From WQUF01 sp031549525 (GTDB taxonomy: Bacteria; Bacillota; Clostridia; Clostridiales; Clostridiaceae), in contig JAVBPQ010000023.1 of NCBI GenBank assembly GCA_031549525.1, positions 18,746 through 82,745 of the forward strand: a stretch of DNA of 64,000 bases, given 5' to 3'. The number at the start of each line of letters is the position of its first letter. The stretch's first letter is position 1. A program made the translations under genes and the position numbers. This document shows, one piece after another, positions 34,834 through 43,726 of this stretch. The notes below the pieces were generated by a model that was not told the origin of the DNA, did no database searches, and saw nothing but the letters and a program-made list of their open reading frames with translations.

Positions 34834-36107
34834 TGTCACAATTTTTATATATAATGATTGCAGTATTAGCTTTTGGATTTATTGTAATAATCCATGAGCT
34901 AGGTCACTTTTGTGCAGCAAAATTAAATGGTATATTAGTTGAGGAGTTTTCCATAGGGATGGGTCCAAAACTCTTTGGAATAAAAGGCAAGGAAACTCAA
35001 TTTAATATCAGGATTTTTCCTTTTGGAGGATTCGTAAAGATGCTCGGTGAGGAAAGCGAAGTCGAAAGCCAGAGGAGTTTTAGTTCAAAAGCACCTTGGA
35101 GAAAGTTAACTGTAGTATTTGCAGGACCGCTTATAAACATAATAACAGCATTACTGCTTTTTACGTTTATATCATCAATAAGTGGAGTTGTTTTAAATAC
35201 TGTGGAAAGTTTTAGTCCAAAGTCTGCAGCAAAGGATGCAGGAGTTCAAATAGGTGATGAAATATTAGCTATAAATGGAAACAAACTATTTACTTATTCA
35301 GATTTAGCAATATCTTTATATAACAATCCGGGAGAAAAATTAGAGCTTACAATTAAAAGAGATGGTGTAAAACAGTATATAGATGTTACTCCAACTAAAG
35401 ATTCAAGATATATAATTGGTTTTACTCCTATATCTGAAAATGGAATAGTATTGCCTAAAGTTGGAGCACTTATGGATGGATACCCTGCTAAAGAAGCAGG
35501 TATTCTTGTAAATGATGTTATTACTTATGCAGGCGGGAAAGAAATTTCAAGTTATGAAGAATTTAGCAATATAATGGCAATTAACACTGGTGGGGATGTA
35601 GATTTAAAAGTTAATCGCAATGGAGAAATAATACCTTTTACTATTAAACCTATAAAAATTGAAGGAGATTATTCAATTGGGATAAATCCTAGATCTGATG
35701 AACATCCATCTCTTATTACGTCATTTAAGTATGGAGTCAATCAATCGATATCTATGTTTAAACAAATAATAGGATTCTTTGGAACATTATTTAAAGGTAA
35801 AGCAAAAGCTGATGATGTAGGCGGACCTATCAGTTTAATTAGAGTTACGGCAATGGCATCAGAACAAGGTCTTTTATCTTTAATTGGGGTAATAGCATTT
35901 ATCAATCTAAATCTTGGTATAATGAATCTTCTTCCGCTTCCTGCATTAGATGGGGGTCAGATTGTTATATTTTTATATGAAATTATTTCAAGAAGGAAAG
36001 CAAATCAAAAACTAGTTGAGAATTTAAACTATTTTGGTTATATGTTTTTAATGGCACTTATGGTTTTTATGTTATTTAAAGATATATTTTTTCCAGTTAA
36101 ATTTTAA
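34833..36107 (+). CDS. rseP: RseP/RasP-type site-2 intramembrane metalloprotease
   Basis: Membrane zinc protease that cleaves anti-sigma factors and signal-peptide remnants. 424 residues. The zinc motif HELGH is at 21-25 in the first membrane helix, with the partner motif NLLPLPALDGGQ near the C-terminal helices. Two PDZ-like segments are visible (around FSPKSAAKDAGVQIGDEI, residue 130, and DGYPAKEAGILVNDVI, residue 215), one more than is common in Firmicutes. It starts on the dxr stop codon. A possible substrate class in this window is the membrane-anchored propeller proteins; that is speculation. Confidence 0.95.
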   Translation: MSQFLYIMIAVLAFGFIVIIHELGHFCAAKLNGILVEEFSIGMGPKLFGIKGKETQFNIRIFPFGGFVKMLGEESEVESQRSFSSKAPWRKLTVVFAGPLINIITALLLFTFISSISGVVLNTVESFSPKSAAKDAGVQIGDEILAINGNKLFTYSDLAISLYNNPGEKLELTIKRDGVKQYIDVTPTKDSRYIIGFTPISENGIVLPKVGALMDGYPAKEAGILVNDVITYAGGKEISSYEEFSNIMAINTGGDVDLKVNRNGEIIPFTIKPIKIEGDYSIGINPRSDEHPSLITSFKYGVNQSISMFKQIIGFFGTLFKGKAKADDVGGPISLIRVTAMASEQGLLSLIGVIAFINLNLGIMNLLPLPALDGGQIVIFLYEIISRRKANQKLVENLNYFGYMFLMALMVFMLFKDIFFPVKF

Positions 36108-36121
36108 TGTGAGGGATTAAG

Positions 36122-37171
36122 ATGGGGAGATTAAAAACTAGAGAAGTTATAGTAAAGGATATTAAAATTGGTGGAAATAGCAATATTACAGTTCAATCCA
36201 TGACTAATACAGATACAAGAGATGCAAAATCCACTATAGATCAAATAAGGATTCTTGCTGGTGAAGGTTGTGATATTATAAGATGTGCTGTACCTGATAT
36301 GGAAGCTGCAGAGGCTATAAAGGAGATAGTGTCATTTTCTAGTATACCTGTTGTTGCAGATATTCATTTTGATTATAAGCTTGCACTTAAGTGTATAGAT
36401 AACGGTATTTCAAAGATAAGAATCAATCCTGGAAATATTGGTTCCATAGAAAAAGTTGAGATGGTAGCAAAATCTTGCCTTGAAAAAAACATACCTATAA
36501 GAATTGGTGTAAACTCTGGTTCTATTTCTAAAAAAATATTAGAAAAATATAACGGAGTAACAGCTCAAGGATTAGTAGAAAGTGCACTGGAGCATGTATC
36601 CATACTAGAAAAAGTAAATTTTCATGATATTGTAATTTCAATAAAATCTTCTGATGTTGCTATGACAATAGAAAGCTATAAAATTTTTTCTGAAAAAGTA
36701 GATTATCCCCTTCATTTAGGAGTTACTGAAGCTGGTACAGCCTTTATAGGAGCTATAAAATCTGCTGTTGGGATAGGCGCTTTATTATCTTATGGCATTG
36801 GGGATACCATAAGGGTATCCTTGACTTCCCATCCAATAGAAGAAGTAAAAGTTGGAAAAGAGATCTTAAAATCTCTCCATCTTAGACAAGGAGGAATTGT
36901 TTTTGTCTCCTGTCCTACTTGTGGAAGGACAGAGATAGATTTAATAAATATTGCAAGACAAGTTGAAGAGAAGCTTAAAAATGTAAATAAAGATATAAAA
37001 GTTGCTATTATGGGATGTATAGTAAATGGACCAGGAGAAGCAAGAGATGCGGATATTGGAGTAGCAGGAGGCAGAGGAGTTGGTCTTATTTTTAGAAAAG
37101 GAGAGGTAATAAAAAAGGTTAAGGAAAGTGAAATAATTCCTGCACTCCTATGCGAAATTGACAAATTATAA
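36122..37171 (+). CDS. ispG: 4-hydroxy-3-methylbut-2-enyl diphosphate synthase (IspG/GcpE)
   Basis: [4Fe-4S] enzyme of the MEP pathway forming HMBPP. 349 residues, the short bacterial form. N-terminal GGNSNITVQSMTNTDTRD, then the iron-sulfur cysteines in FVSCPTCGRTE near residue 263 and GCIVNGPGEA near 298. The gene lies 14 bases after rseP and 12 before polC, as in other clostridia. Confidence 0.97.
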   Translation: MGRLKTREVIVKDIKIGGNSNITVQSMTNTDTRDAKSTIDQIRILAGEGCDIIRCAVPDMEAAEAIKEIVSFSSIPVVADIHFDYKLALKCIDNGISKIRINPGNIGSIEKVEMVAKSCLEKNIPIRIGVNSGSISKKILEKYNGVTAQGLVESALEHVSILEKVNFHDIVISIKSSDVAMTIESYKIFSEKVDYPLHLGVTEAGTAFIGAIKSAVGIGALLSYGIGDTIRVSLTSHPIEEVKVGKEILKSLHLRQGGIVFVSCPTCGRTEIDLINIARQVEEKLKNVNKDIKVAIMGCIVNGPGEARDADIGVAGGRGVGLIFRKGEVIKKVKESEIIPALLCEIDKL

Positions 37172-37183
37172 GGTGGTAATTCT

Positions 37184-40100
37184 ATGAATGTCTTAGAAAG
37201 CTCCATTTTAGATAATATAGATTCCTATAACTTAAGATTAAAAAAGATTCAATATTTAAAAAAATCAAATATTTTAAAAGTATTTGTTTTATCTGATGAT
37301 GAATTAAATTCTGAAAATATATTAGCCTTTAAGCGATGTTTAAAAGCTAATATTAATTTTTGCAAGAATATAGAAGTCATATTAAATAGAAATTATGAAA
37401 ATTTAACTATGGAATATGTTTTGAATAAATATTGGAATGAACTTGTCCAATCTGTAGTCAATATAATTCCTATGAGTAAAATGATCTTTTTTAACTGTAA
37501 AAGAGAATTTAAAGATGAAAAAATCATCATATATCATGGAAATAAATATCTTTCTAATGTTTTAGAGATAAACGGATTTTGTAAAAAATTCAGTAAAGCA
37601 ATTGAAGAAAAATTCAATTTAAAATATTCAGTGGAATTAGTTCTAGATGAGGAGTTAGCTTTAAAATATTCAAAAATAGAGAATAATATTTCATCTAATG
37701 AAAACAATTATAAAAAAGAAGAATTTATAAAAGAAAGAGAATTCATAAAAGAGAAAGAGCTTATAAAGAGTGAAATTAAACCTAAGCCTATATTAAAAGA
37801 AGTTAAAAAAGTCAGTGATAATATAGTAATAGGTAAGGATTTTATGGATAGCATGTTAGATATAATTGAAATAAATGAGCCTATGGGGAAAATAGCTGTA
37901 TGTGGAGAGATATTTAAAGTAGATATTGTAGAAACAAAGACACAGAAAAAGTTATATAATATTTATTTTACGGATTTTACATCCTCTCTTCTTATTAAAT
38001 TTTTTTTGAAAGAAAAGGATATAGAAGCTGTTAAGGAAAATATAAAGCCTGGTTTCTATGGAAAGATAAGAGGAGATTTGATTTATGATTCGTTTTCTAA
38101 AGAGCTAGTGCTCATGGCTTGCGATATTGTAAAACTTGAAAAAGAAGTAAGAATAGATAATGCGAATGAAAAGAGAGTAGAGCTTCATTTACATACTAAA
38201 ATGAGCGCTATGGATGCGGTTTCATCTATAGAGGATATTGTAAAAAGAGCTGCAAAATGGGGACATAAAGCTATAGGCCTCACTGACCATGGTGTCGTCC
38301 AATCTTTCCCAGAGGCTATGGATGCTGGTAAAAAATATGGAATAAAAATACTCTATGGTGTGGAAGGATACATGATTGATGATGATAGTAAAGTTGTTGT
38401 AAATCCAAATGAATATACATTGGATGATGAATTTGTAGCATTTGATATAGAGACTACTGGTTTTTCACCAGATAATGACTTAATAATTGAAATTGGTGCT
38501 GTAAAGATAAAAGATAATAAGATAATTGACACATTTTCTGCACTTGTAAACCCCAATAAAAAACTTACATCTAAGATAATTGAGATTACAAATATAACTG
38601 ATGATATGCTTGAAGATAAACCCTCTATTGAAGATATTTTGCCAAAATTTATAGAGTTTTGTGGTAAATCTATCCTTGTTGCACATAATGCATCCTTTGA
38701 TATGTCTTTTATAAATAAAAATTGTAAAAGGCAAGGTATAAAGAGTAATTTTACTGTAATTGATACACTTCAGCTATCTAGAATGTTATTTACAGATTTA
38801 AAAAAACATAAACTAGATACTATTTGCAAATATCTTAAGATATCACTTGAAAACCATCATAGGGCAGAAGATGATGCTAAGGCTTGTGGTGAAATATTGA
38901 TACATTCTATAGAAAAACTAAAGGCTATGGACATCTATAGTCTAAAGAAATTAAATATAGAATTTAAAAAAACCATAGATATAAAAAAACTAAATACATA
39001 TCACACCATCATATATGCTAAAAATCAAACAGGATTAAAAAAATTATACGAGATAATATCAGATTCACATTTAAATAATTTCTACAAAAGGCCGAGGATA
39101 AGAAAAAGCATGATAATGGAAGCAAGAAGGGATTTAGTGATAGGTTCTGCTTGTGAAAGTGGGCTTTTATTTAGAGAAATTCTTTCTGGAAAAGCTATGG
39201 AGGAATTAAAAGATATTGTTGAATTTTATGATTATTTAGAAATTCAGCCAATTGACAATAATAGGTTTTTATTAAAAAATGAAACAGTTCATTCTGAAGA
39301 TGATTTAAGGCAATTAAATAAAAATATAGTAAAACTAGGAGAAATGTATGACAGACCAGTTGTTGCAACATGTGATGTGCATTTTTTAGATAAATATATG
39401 TCTATATATAGAAAAGTTCTCCTTAAAGGTCAAGGATTTTCAGATAGCGATGATGATATTCCATTATATTTTAGAACTACAGATGAGATGATAGAGGAGT
39501 TTTCCTATTTAGGTAAAGAAAAATGTTATGAAGTTGTGGTAACAAATACAAATATAATTGCAAATAGCATAGGAGATGTAAAGCCTATCCCAGATGAGAC
39601 TTTTACACCTAAGATACCTGGAGCAGAAGATGAAATAAGAAGTATCACACTATTTAATGTAAATAGGATATATGGTGAGAATCTTCCAGAGATAATAAAA
39701 ACAAGGCTTGATAAAGAGTTAAATTCCATAATAAACAATGGATATGCTGTATTATATCTTATAGCGCATAAATTAGTTAAAAAATCTTATAACGATGGAT
39801 ATCTTGTAGGTTCAAGAGGCTCAGTTGGTTCATCTTTTGTAGCTACTATGTGTGGCATCACGGAAGTAAATGGACTTCCTCCTCATTATATATGTGATAA
39901 TTGTAAGGATAGTGAATTTATTTTAGATGGCTGTGTAGCATCAGGGGTAGATCTTCCAGATAAAATTTGTAAAAATTGCGGTGCTAAATATAGAAAAGAT
40001 GGATTTGATATTCCTTTTGAGACCTTTTTAGGGTTTGATGGTGATAAGGAGCCTGATATTGATTTAAACTTTTCTGGAGAATATCAATCTGTGGTACATA

Positions 40101-41473
40101 AATATACAGAAGAATTGTTTGGAAAGGGATATGTGTTTAGAGCTGGAACTATAGGCAGTATTGCAGAAAAAACTGCCTATGGTTTTTCAAAAAAATATTT
40201 TGAAGAAAAAGGTATCACTGCTTCAAATGCTGAAATAGAGAGGCTTGCTCAAGGTTGTAATGGGGTAAAAAGAACCACTGGTCAACATCCTGGTGGCATA
40301 ATGGTAGTTCCAAGCGATAATGATATACATAATTTTACACCTATACAGCATCCTGCAGATGATGCTGATAGTACAACAATAACAACACATTTTGATTATC
40401 ACTCTATAAGTGGAAGATTATTAAAGCTTGATATATTAGGTCATGATGATCCTACAATACTTAGGATGCTTCAAGATTTAACAGGAATTGACCCAAAATC
40501 TATACCTCTATCTGATGAAAAAGTTTTAAGCTTATTTACCTGTACAAATGCGCTTGGAATATCGAGTAAAGAGCTTGGGTGTGAACTTGGATGCTTGGGA
40601 ATTCCTGAGTTTGGCACTAAATTTGTAAGGCAGATGCTCCTTGAGACAAAGCCACAGACATTCTCTGATCTTGTAAGAATATCAGGATTATCTCATGGTA
40701 CTGATGTATGGATAAATAATGCTCAGTATTTTATAAAAGAAGGATACACAACTTTAAAAGATTGCATTGCAACAAGAGATGGTATAATGGTTTATTTGAT
40801 GTATAAAGGAATAAAACCTAAAATATCATTTACAATAATGGAAAAAGTCAGAAAAGGTAAAGGATTGAGCGAAGATGACGAGAACATTATGAGAGAAAAT
40901 AATGTACCTGATTGGTATATAGAATCTTGTAAAAGGATTAAATACATGTTTCCATTAGGTCATGCAGTTGCTTATGTTATGATGGCTATAAGAATAGCTT
41001 ACTTTAAAGTTTATTATCCCTTAGCATATTATGCTACTTATTTTAGCGTGAGGAGTTCTGATTTTGATGCAGATCTAATTGTAAAAGGGGAAAATACTAT
41101 GAAAAATAAAATGGAAGAGATAAGTAAACTTGGAAATAATGCTACTGCTAAAGATAAAAATTTATTTACCATATTAGAGATTTGTCATGAAATGTATAAA
41201 AGAGGATTTAAATTATTAAAAGCAGATTTATATGAATCTCATGCTACAAAATTTTTGATTAAAGATAACTGTTTAATACCACCTCTTAGTTCTCTTCAAG
41301 GGGTTGGAGAAAATGCATCAAAACTTATATGTGAGATGAGAGCATTAGGAAAATTTTTATCGATTGAAGATCTTAAAGTAAGAGCAAAACTTTCAAAAAC
41401 GGTAATTGAAACCCTTAAACAGCATGGATGCCTTCAAGGACTTGGAGAAAAAAATCAAATATGTTTATTTTAA
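37184..41473 (+). CDS. polC: PolC-type DNA polymerase III alpha subunit
   Basis: Replicative polymerase of low-GC Gram-positives. 1429 residues. Order: an N-terminal domain; an OB-fold (about 235-320); the PHP domain interrupted by the exonuclease (VELHLHTKMSAMDAV near 329; DIETTGFSPDNDLIIEIGAVK near 420); then the polymerase core with GSRGSVGSSFVATM near 880 and catalytic EPDIDLNFSGEY near 960; a zinc-type CxxC pair region; and the C-terminal helix-hairpin-helix. The domain architecture distinguishes it from DnaE. AGGTGG precedes the ATG. Confidence 0.98.
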   Translation: MNVLESSILDNIDSYNLRLKKIQYLKKSNILKVFVLSDDELNSENILAFKRCLKANINFCKNIEVILNRNYENLTMEYVLNKYWNELVQSVVNIIPMSKMIFFNCKREFKDEKIIIYHGNKYLSNVLEINGFCKKFSKAIEEKFNLKYSVELVLDEELALKYSKIENNISSNENNYKKEEFIKEREFIKEKELIKSEIKPKPILKEVKKVSDNIVIGKDFMDSMLDIIEINEPMGKIAVCGEIFKVDIVETKTQKKLYNIYFTDFTSSLLIKFFLKEKDIEAVKENIKPGFYGKIRGDLIYDSFSKELVLMACDIVKLEKEVRIDNANEKRVELHLHTKMSAMDAVSSIEDIVKRAAKWGHKAIGLTDHGVVQSFPEAMDAGKKYGIKILYGVEGYMIDDDSKVVVNPNEYTLDDEFVAFDIETTGFSPDNDLIIEIGAVKIKDNKIIDTFSALVNPNKKLTSKIIEITNITDDMLEDKPSIEDILPKFIEFCGKSILVAHNASFDMSFINKNCKRQGIKSNFTVIDTLQLSRMLFTDLKKHKLDTICKYLKISLENHHRAEDDAKACGEILIHSIEKLKAMDIYSLKKLNIEFKKTIDIKKLNTYHTIIYAKNQTGLKKLYEIISDSHLNNFYKRPRIRKSMIMEARRDLVIGSACESGLLFREILSGKAMEELKDIVEFYDYLEIQPIDNNRFLLKNETVHSEDDLRQLNKNIVKLGEMYDRPVVATCDVHFLDKYMSIYRKVLLKGQGFSDSDDDIPLYFRTTDEMIEEFSYLGKEKCYEVVVTNTNIIANSIGDVKPIPDETFTPKIPGAEDEIRSITLFNVNRIYGENLPEIIKTRLDKELNSIINNGYAVLYLIAHKLVKKSYNDGYLVGSRGSVGSSFVATMCGITEVNGLPPHYICDNCKDSEFILDGCVASGVDLPDKICKNCGAKYRKDGFDIPFETFLGFDGDKEPDIDLNFSGEYQSVVHKYTEELFGKGYVFRAGTIGSIAEKTAYGFSKKYFEEKGITASNAEIERLAQGCNGVKRTTGQHPGGIMVVPSDNDIHNFTPIQHPADDADSTTITTHFDYHSISGRLLKLDILGHDDPTILRMLQDLTGIDPKSIPLSDEKVLSLFTCTNALGISSKELGCELGCLGIPEFGTKFVRQMLLETKPQTFSDLVRISGLSHGTDVWINNAQYFIKEGYTTLKDCIATRDGIMVYLMYKGIKPKISFTIMEKVRKGKGLSEDDENIMRENNVPDWYIESCKRIKYMFPLGHAVAYVMMAIRIAYFKVYYPLAYYATYFSVRSSDFDADLIVKGENTMKNKMEEISKLGNNATAKDKNLFTILEICHEMYKRGFKLLKADLYESHATKFLIKDNCLIPPLSSLQGVGENASKLICEMRALGKFLSIEDLKVRAKLSKTVIETLKQHGCLQGLGEKNQICLF

Positions 41474-41475
41474 GC

Positions 41476-41503
41476 TTGATAATAAATTTTGATATGATAT
41501 AAT
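41476..41503 (+). promoter_or_regulatory. Promoter of the rimP-nusA-infB operon
   Basis: TTGATA (41476-41481), 16-base spacer, TATAAT (41498-41503) with TGA before it (extended -10). Lies directly after the polC stop. Confidence 0.8.
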
Positions 41504-41532
41504 ATATAAAAGAAGTATAGAAACTAAGAAAT

Positions 41533-41561
41533 GAGTGGGAAATATCCCGCTCTTTCTATTT
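41533..41561 (+). terminator. Terminator-like hairpin in the rimP leader
   Basis: GAGTGGG / CCCGCTC stem (one G-T pair), loop AAATAT, followed by TTTCTATTTATT. It lies about 25 bases after the predicted transcription start and 55 before rimP, so it is either a polC terminator or an attenuator of the nusA operon. Confidence 0.55.
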
Positions 41562-41617
41562 ATTAAAAGAATATATTATTGAGTGCTTGAATATTCTTTT
41601 AAAATTTGAGGTGAAAA

Positions 41618-42076
41618 ATGAGCAATAAAATTTTGGAATCTCTCATGCCACAAATAGAGAGTATTGTAGAAAAGTGTGGACTAGAATTATATTATGTTGA
41701 TATGCCTAAAAAAAATGGAACAGATTATTTAAGCATATATATAGATAAAAAAGATGGTGTAACCCTTGACGATTGCGAAAAGGTATCAAAGAATATAAGT
41801 GACATGCTAGATGAAGAAGATCCTATTCCATTTTCTTATTGCCTTGAGGTATCATCACCTGGCATTGAGAGGGTTTTATATAATGATAAACATTTAGAAA
41901 AGTATACACAATGTGACATTAATATAAAATTAAAAAAGAGTTTCAATGGGATAAAAAAATTAACTGCTGCTTTAAAAGGTTTCAATGAAGATTCAATTAT
42001 AGTCCAATATAAAGATGAAGAAACAGCAATTTTAAGAAATAATATAAAAGAGATAACTTTAAAGGTTGACTTTTAG
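41618..42076 (+). CDS. rimP: Ribosome maturation factor RimP
   Basis: Small-subunit assembly factor. 152 residues, two-domain family. Signature LYYVDMPKKNGTDYLSIYIDK (about 26-46), DDCEKVSKNISDMLD, and YCLEVSSPGIERVL near residue 85. GAGGTG precedes the ATG. Always next to nusA, here separated by only 10 bases. Confidence 0.95.
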   Translation: MSNKILESLMPQIESIVEKCGLELYYVDMPKKNGTDYLSIYIDKKDGVTLDDCEKVSKNISDMLDEEDPIPFSYCLEVSSPGIERVLYNDKHLEKYTQCDINIKLKKSFNGIKKLTAALKGFNEDSIIVQYKDEETAILRNNIKEITLKVDF

Positions 42077-42086
42077 GAGGATACAA

Positions 42087-43118
42087 ATGGGCAAAGAATT
42101 AATTGAAGCACTGAAAGAGATTACAAAAGATAAAGGTATAAGTGAGGAACTTCTTTTTAATACTATTATCCAGGCTTTAGAATCTGCATACAAAAAAAAC
42201 TATGGAACAGGTTCTCAAAATGTAAATGTTACATTAGATAAAGAAACTGGAGATTTTCATGTATACGGTCAATATAAAGTTGTTGAAGATGGGGAACTAA
42301 TGGATGAAAATATTGAGATTATCGTATCAGAAGCTAAAAGAATAAATAATAAATATAAGGCAGGCGATATTCTAAATAAAGAAGTTACACCAAAGTCATT
42401 TGGAAGAGTTGCAGCCCAAGCTGCAAGGCAGGTTGTAGTACAGCGAATTAAAGAAGAGGAGAGAAAATTAACATATAATGAATTTGCTGAAAAAGAAGAT
42501 GATATTGTAACTGGTATAGTGCTTAGGAAAGAAAAGTCTTCTGTTTTGGTTAAAATTGGAAATACTGAAGCTGTACTTGCTCCAACTGGTCAAATTCCTG
42601 GAGAAGATTACAAATTTAATGAACCTATAAAATTATATGTTGTAGAGGTTCAAAATAAACCAAAGGGTGCACATATTGTAATTTCAAGGACACATCCTGG
42701 ATTTGTAAAGAGATTATTTGAGTTTGAAGTTCCAGAAATATATAATGGAACTGTTGAAATAAAATCAATAGCGAGGGAAGCTGGGTCAAGGACTAAAATT
42801 GCAGTTTATTCAAAGGATGAAAATGTGGATCCTATGGGTGCTTGTGTGGGTACAAAAGGAATAAGGGTTAAGAATATCGTAGATGAATTAAAAAATGAAA
42901 AGATAGATATCATAAAATGGAGTAAACTACCTGAAGAATATATTTCAAATTCATTAAGCCCAGCAAATGTCATGGAGGTTACACTTAATGAAGAAAATAA
43001 GTCTGCTCATGTTTTAGTAGATCCTGAGCATCTATCGCTTGCAATAGGTAAAGAAGGTCAAAATGCTAGGCTTGCAGCAAAACTTACTGGATGGAAAATA
43101 GATATCAAGAGTAAATAG
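42087..43118 (+). CDS. nusA: Transcription termination/antitermination protein NusA
   Basis: RNA-polymerase-associated factor for pausing, termination and antitermination. 343 residues. An N-terminal polymerase-binding domain, S1 domain (about 130-200, EDDIVTGIVLRKEKSSVLVKIG), KH1 with DPMGACVGTKGIRVKNIVDEL, and KH2 with LAIGKEGQNARLAAKLTGWKID. It lacks the acidic repeats of E. coli NusA, as is normal for Firmicutes. The open frame begins at TTG 42066, but AGGAGG at 42075-42080 selects ATG 42087. Confidence 0.97.
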   Translation: MGKELIEALKEITKDKGISEELLFNTIIQALESAYKKNYGTGSQNVNVTLDKETGDFHVYGQYKVVEDGELMDENIEIIVSEAKRINNKYKAGDILNKEVTPKSFGRVAAQAARQVVVQRIKEEERKLTYNEFAEKEDDIVTGIVLRKEKSSVLVKIGNTEAVLAPTGQIPGEDYKFNEPIKLYVVEVQNKPKGAHIVISRTHPGFVKRLFEFEVPEIYNGTVEIKSIAREAGSRTKIAVYSKDENVDPMGACVGTKGIRVKNIVDELKNEKIDIIKWSKLPEEYISNSLSPANVMEVTLNEENKSAHVLVDPEHLSLAIGKEGQNARLAAKLTGWKIDIKSK

Positions 43119-43131
43119 TGGGGAGGGGAAG

Positions 43132-43398
43132 ATGAAAAAAAAGAAAATTCCACAGAGAATGTGCACAGGTTGTGGTGAGATGAAAAATAAAAGGGATTTG
43201 ATTCGGGTGGTTAAGAATAAAGAAGGAGAGATATCTATCGATTTAATAGGAAAAAAACCAGGCAGAGGAGCTTACATTTGCAAAAACTTGGAATGCCTTA
43301 ATAAAGCCATTAAAAGCAAAAGGTTGGAGAAAAATTTGGAGCAAAAAATAGATGATGATATCTATAATAATTTAAAAGGTACATTAATAAATGAATAA
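43132..43398 (+). CDS. ylxR: YlxR family RNA-binding protein
   Basis: 88 residues. The family hallmark PQRMCTGCGEMKNKRDLIRVV (positions about 7-27) and GRGAYIC are present. YlxR (renamed RnpM in Bacillus) has been reported to bind RNase P RNA. GGGAGGGG precedes the ATG. Its 3' end overlaps the next gene by 8 bases within the nusA-infB operon. Confidence 0.92.
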   Translation: MKKKKIPQRMCTGCGEMKNKRDLIRVVKNKEGEISIDLIGKKPGRGAYICKNLECLNKAIKSKRLEKNLEQKIDDDIYNNLKGTLINE

Positions 43399-43726
43399 TG
43401 CTTTAAATTTTATTGGAATAATAAATAAATCTGGAAATTTAATAATTGGGTATAATAATTGTGAGAAGGCTATAAAATCAAAAGTTAAGTTATTTCTTGT
43501 AATAGTAGCTTGTGATGTTTCAGAAAACACTTATGAATTATTTGAAAGATTATCTTCAAGTGGCAATTTTAAGCTTGTAAAATGTTTTTCAAAGAAAAAT
43601 TTAGGAAATATACTTGGAAAAGAAGAAATTGGAGTTATTGGAATAAAGGATTATAAACTTAGTGTTAGCATGTTAAATAAAATAAACTCTGGGGGTGAAT
43701 TATATGGCCAAGATAAGAGTATATGA
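43391..43726 (+). CDS. ylxQ: YlxQ, ribosomal protein L7Ae-like
   Basis: 111 residues with the L7Ae/L30e-like fold pattern: FIGIINKSGNLIIGYNNCEKAIKS at the N-terminus (positions about 7-30), then a central LFLVIVACDVSENT strand and the GVIGIKD end. Likely a kink-turn RNA binder. It starts inside ylxR (ATGAATAATG overlap) and its 3' end overlaps infB by 23 bases. The sequence is divergent, but position and size are those of YlxQ. Confidence 0.85.
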   Translation: MNNALNFIGIINKSGNLIIGYNNCEKAIKSKVKLFLVIVACDVSENTYELFERLSSSGNFKLVKCFSKKNLGNILGKEEIGVIGIKDYKLSVSMLNKINSGGELYGQDKSI

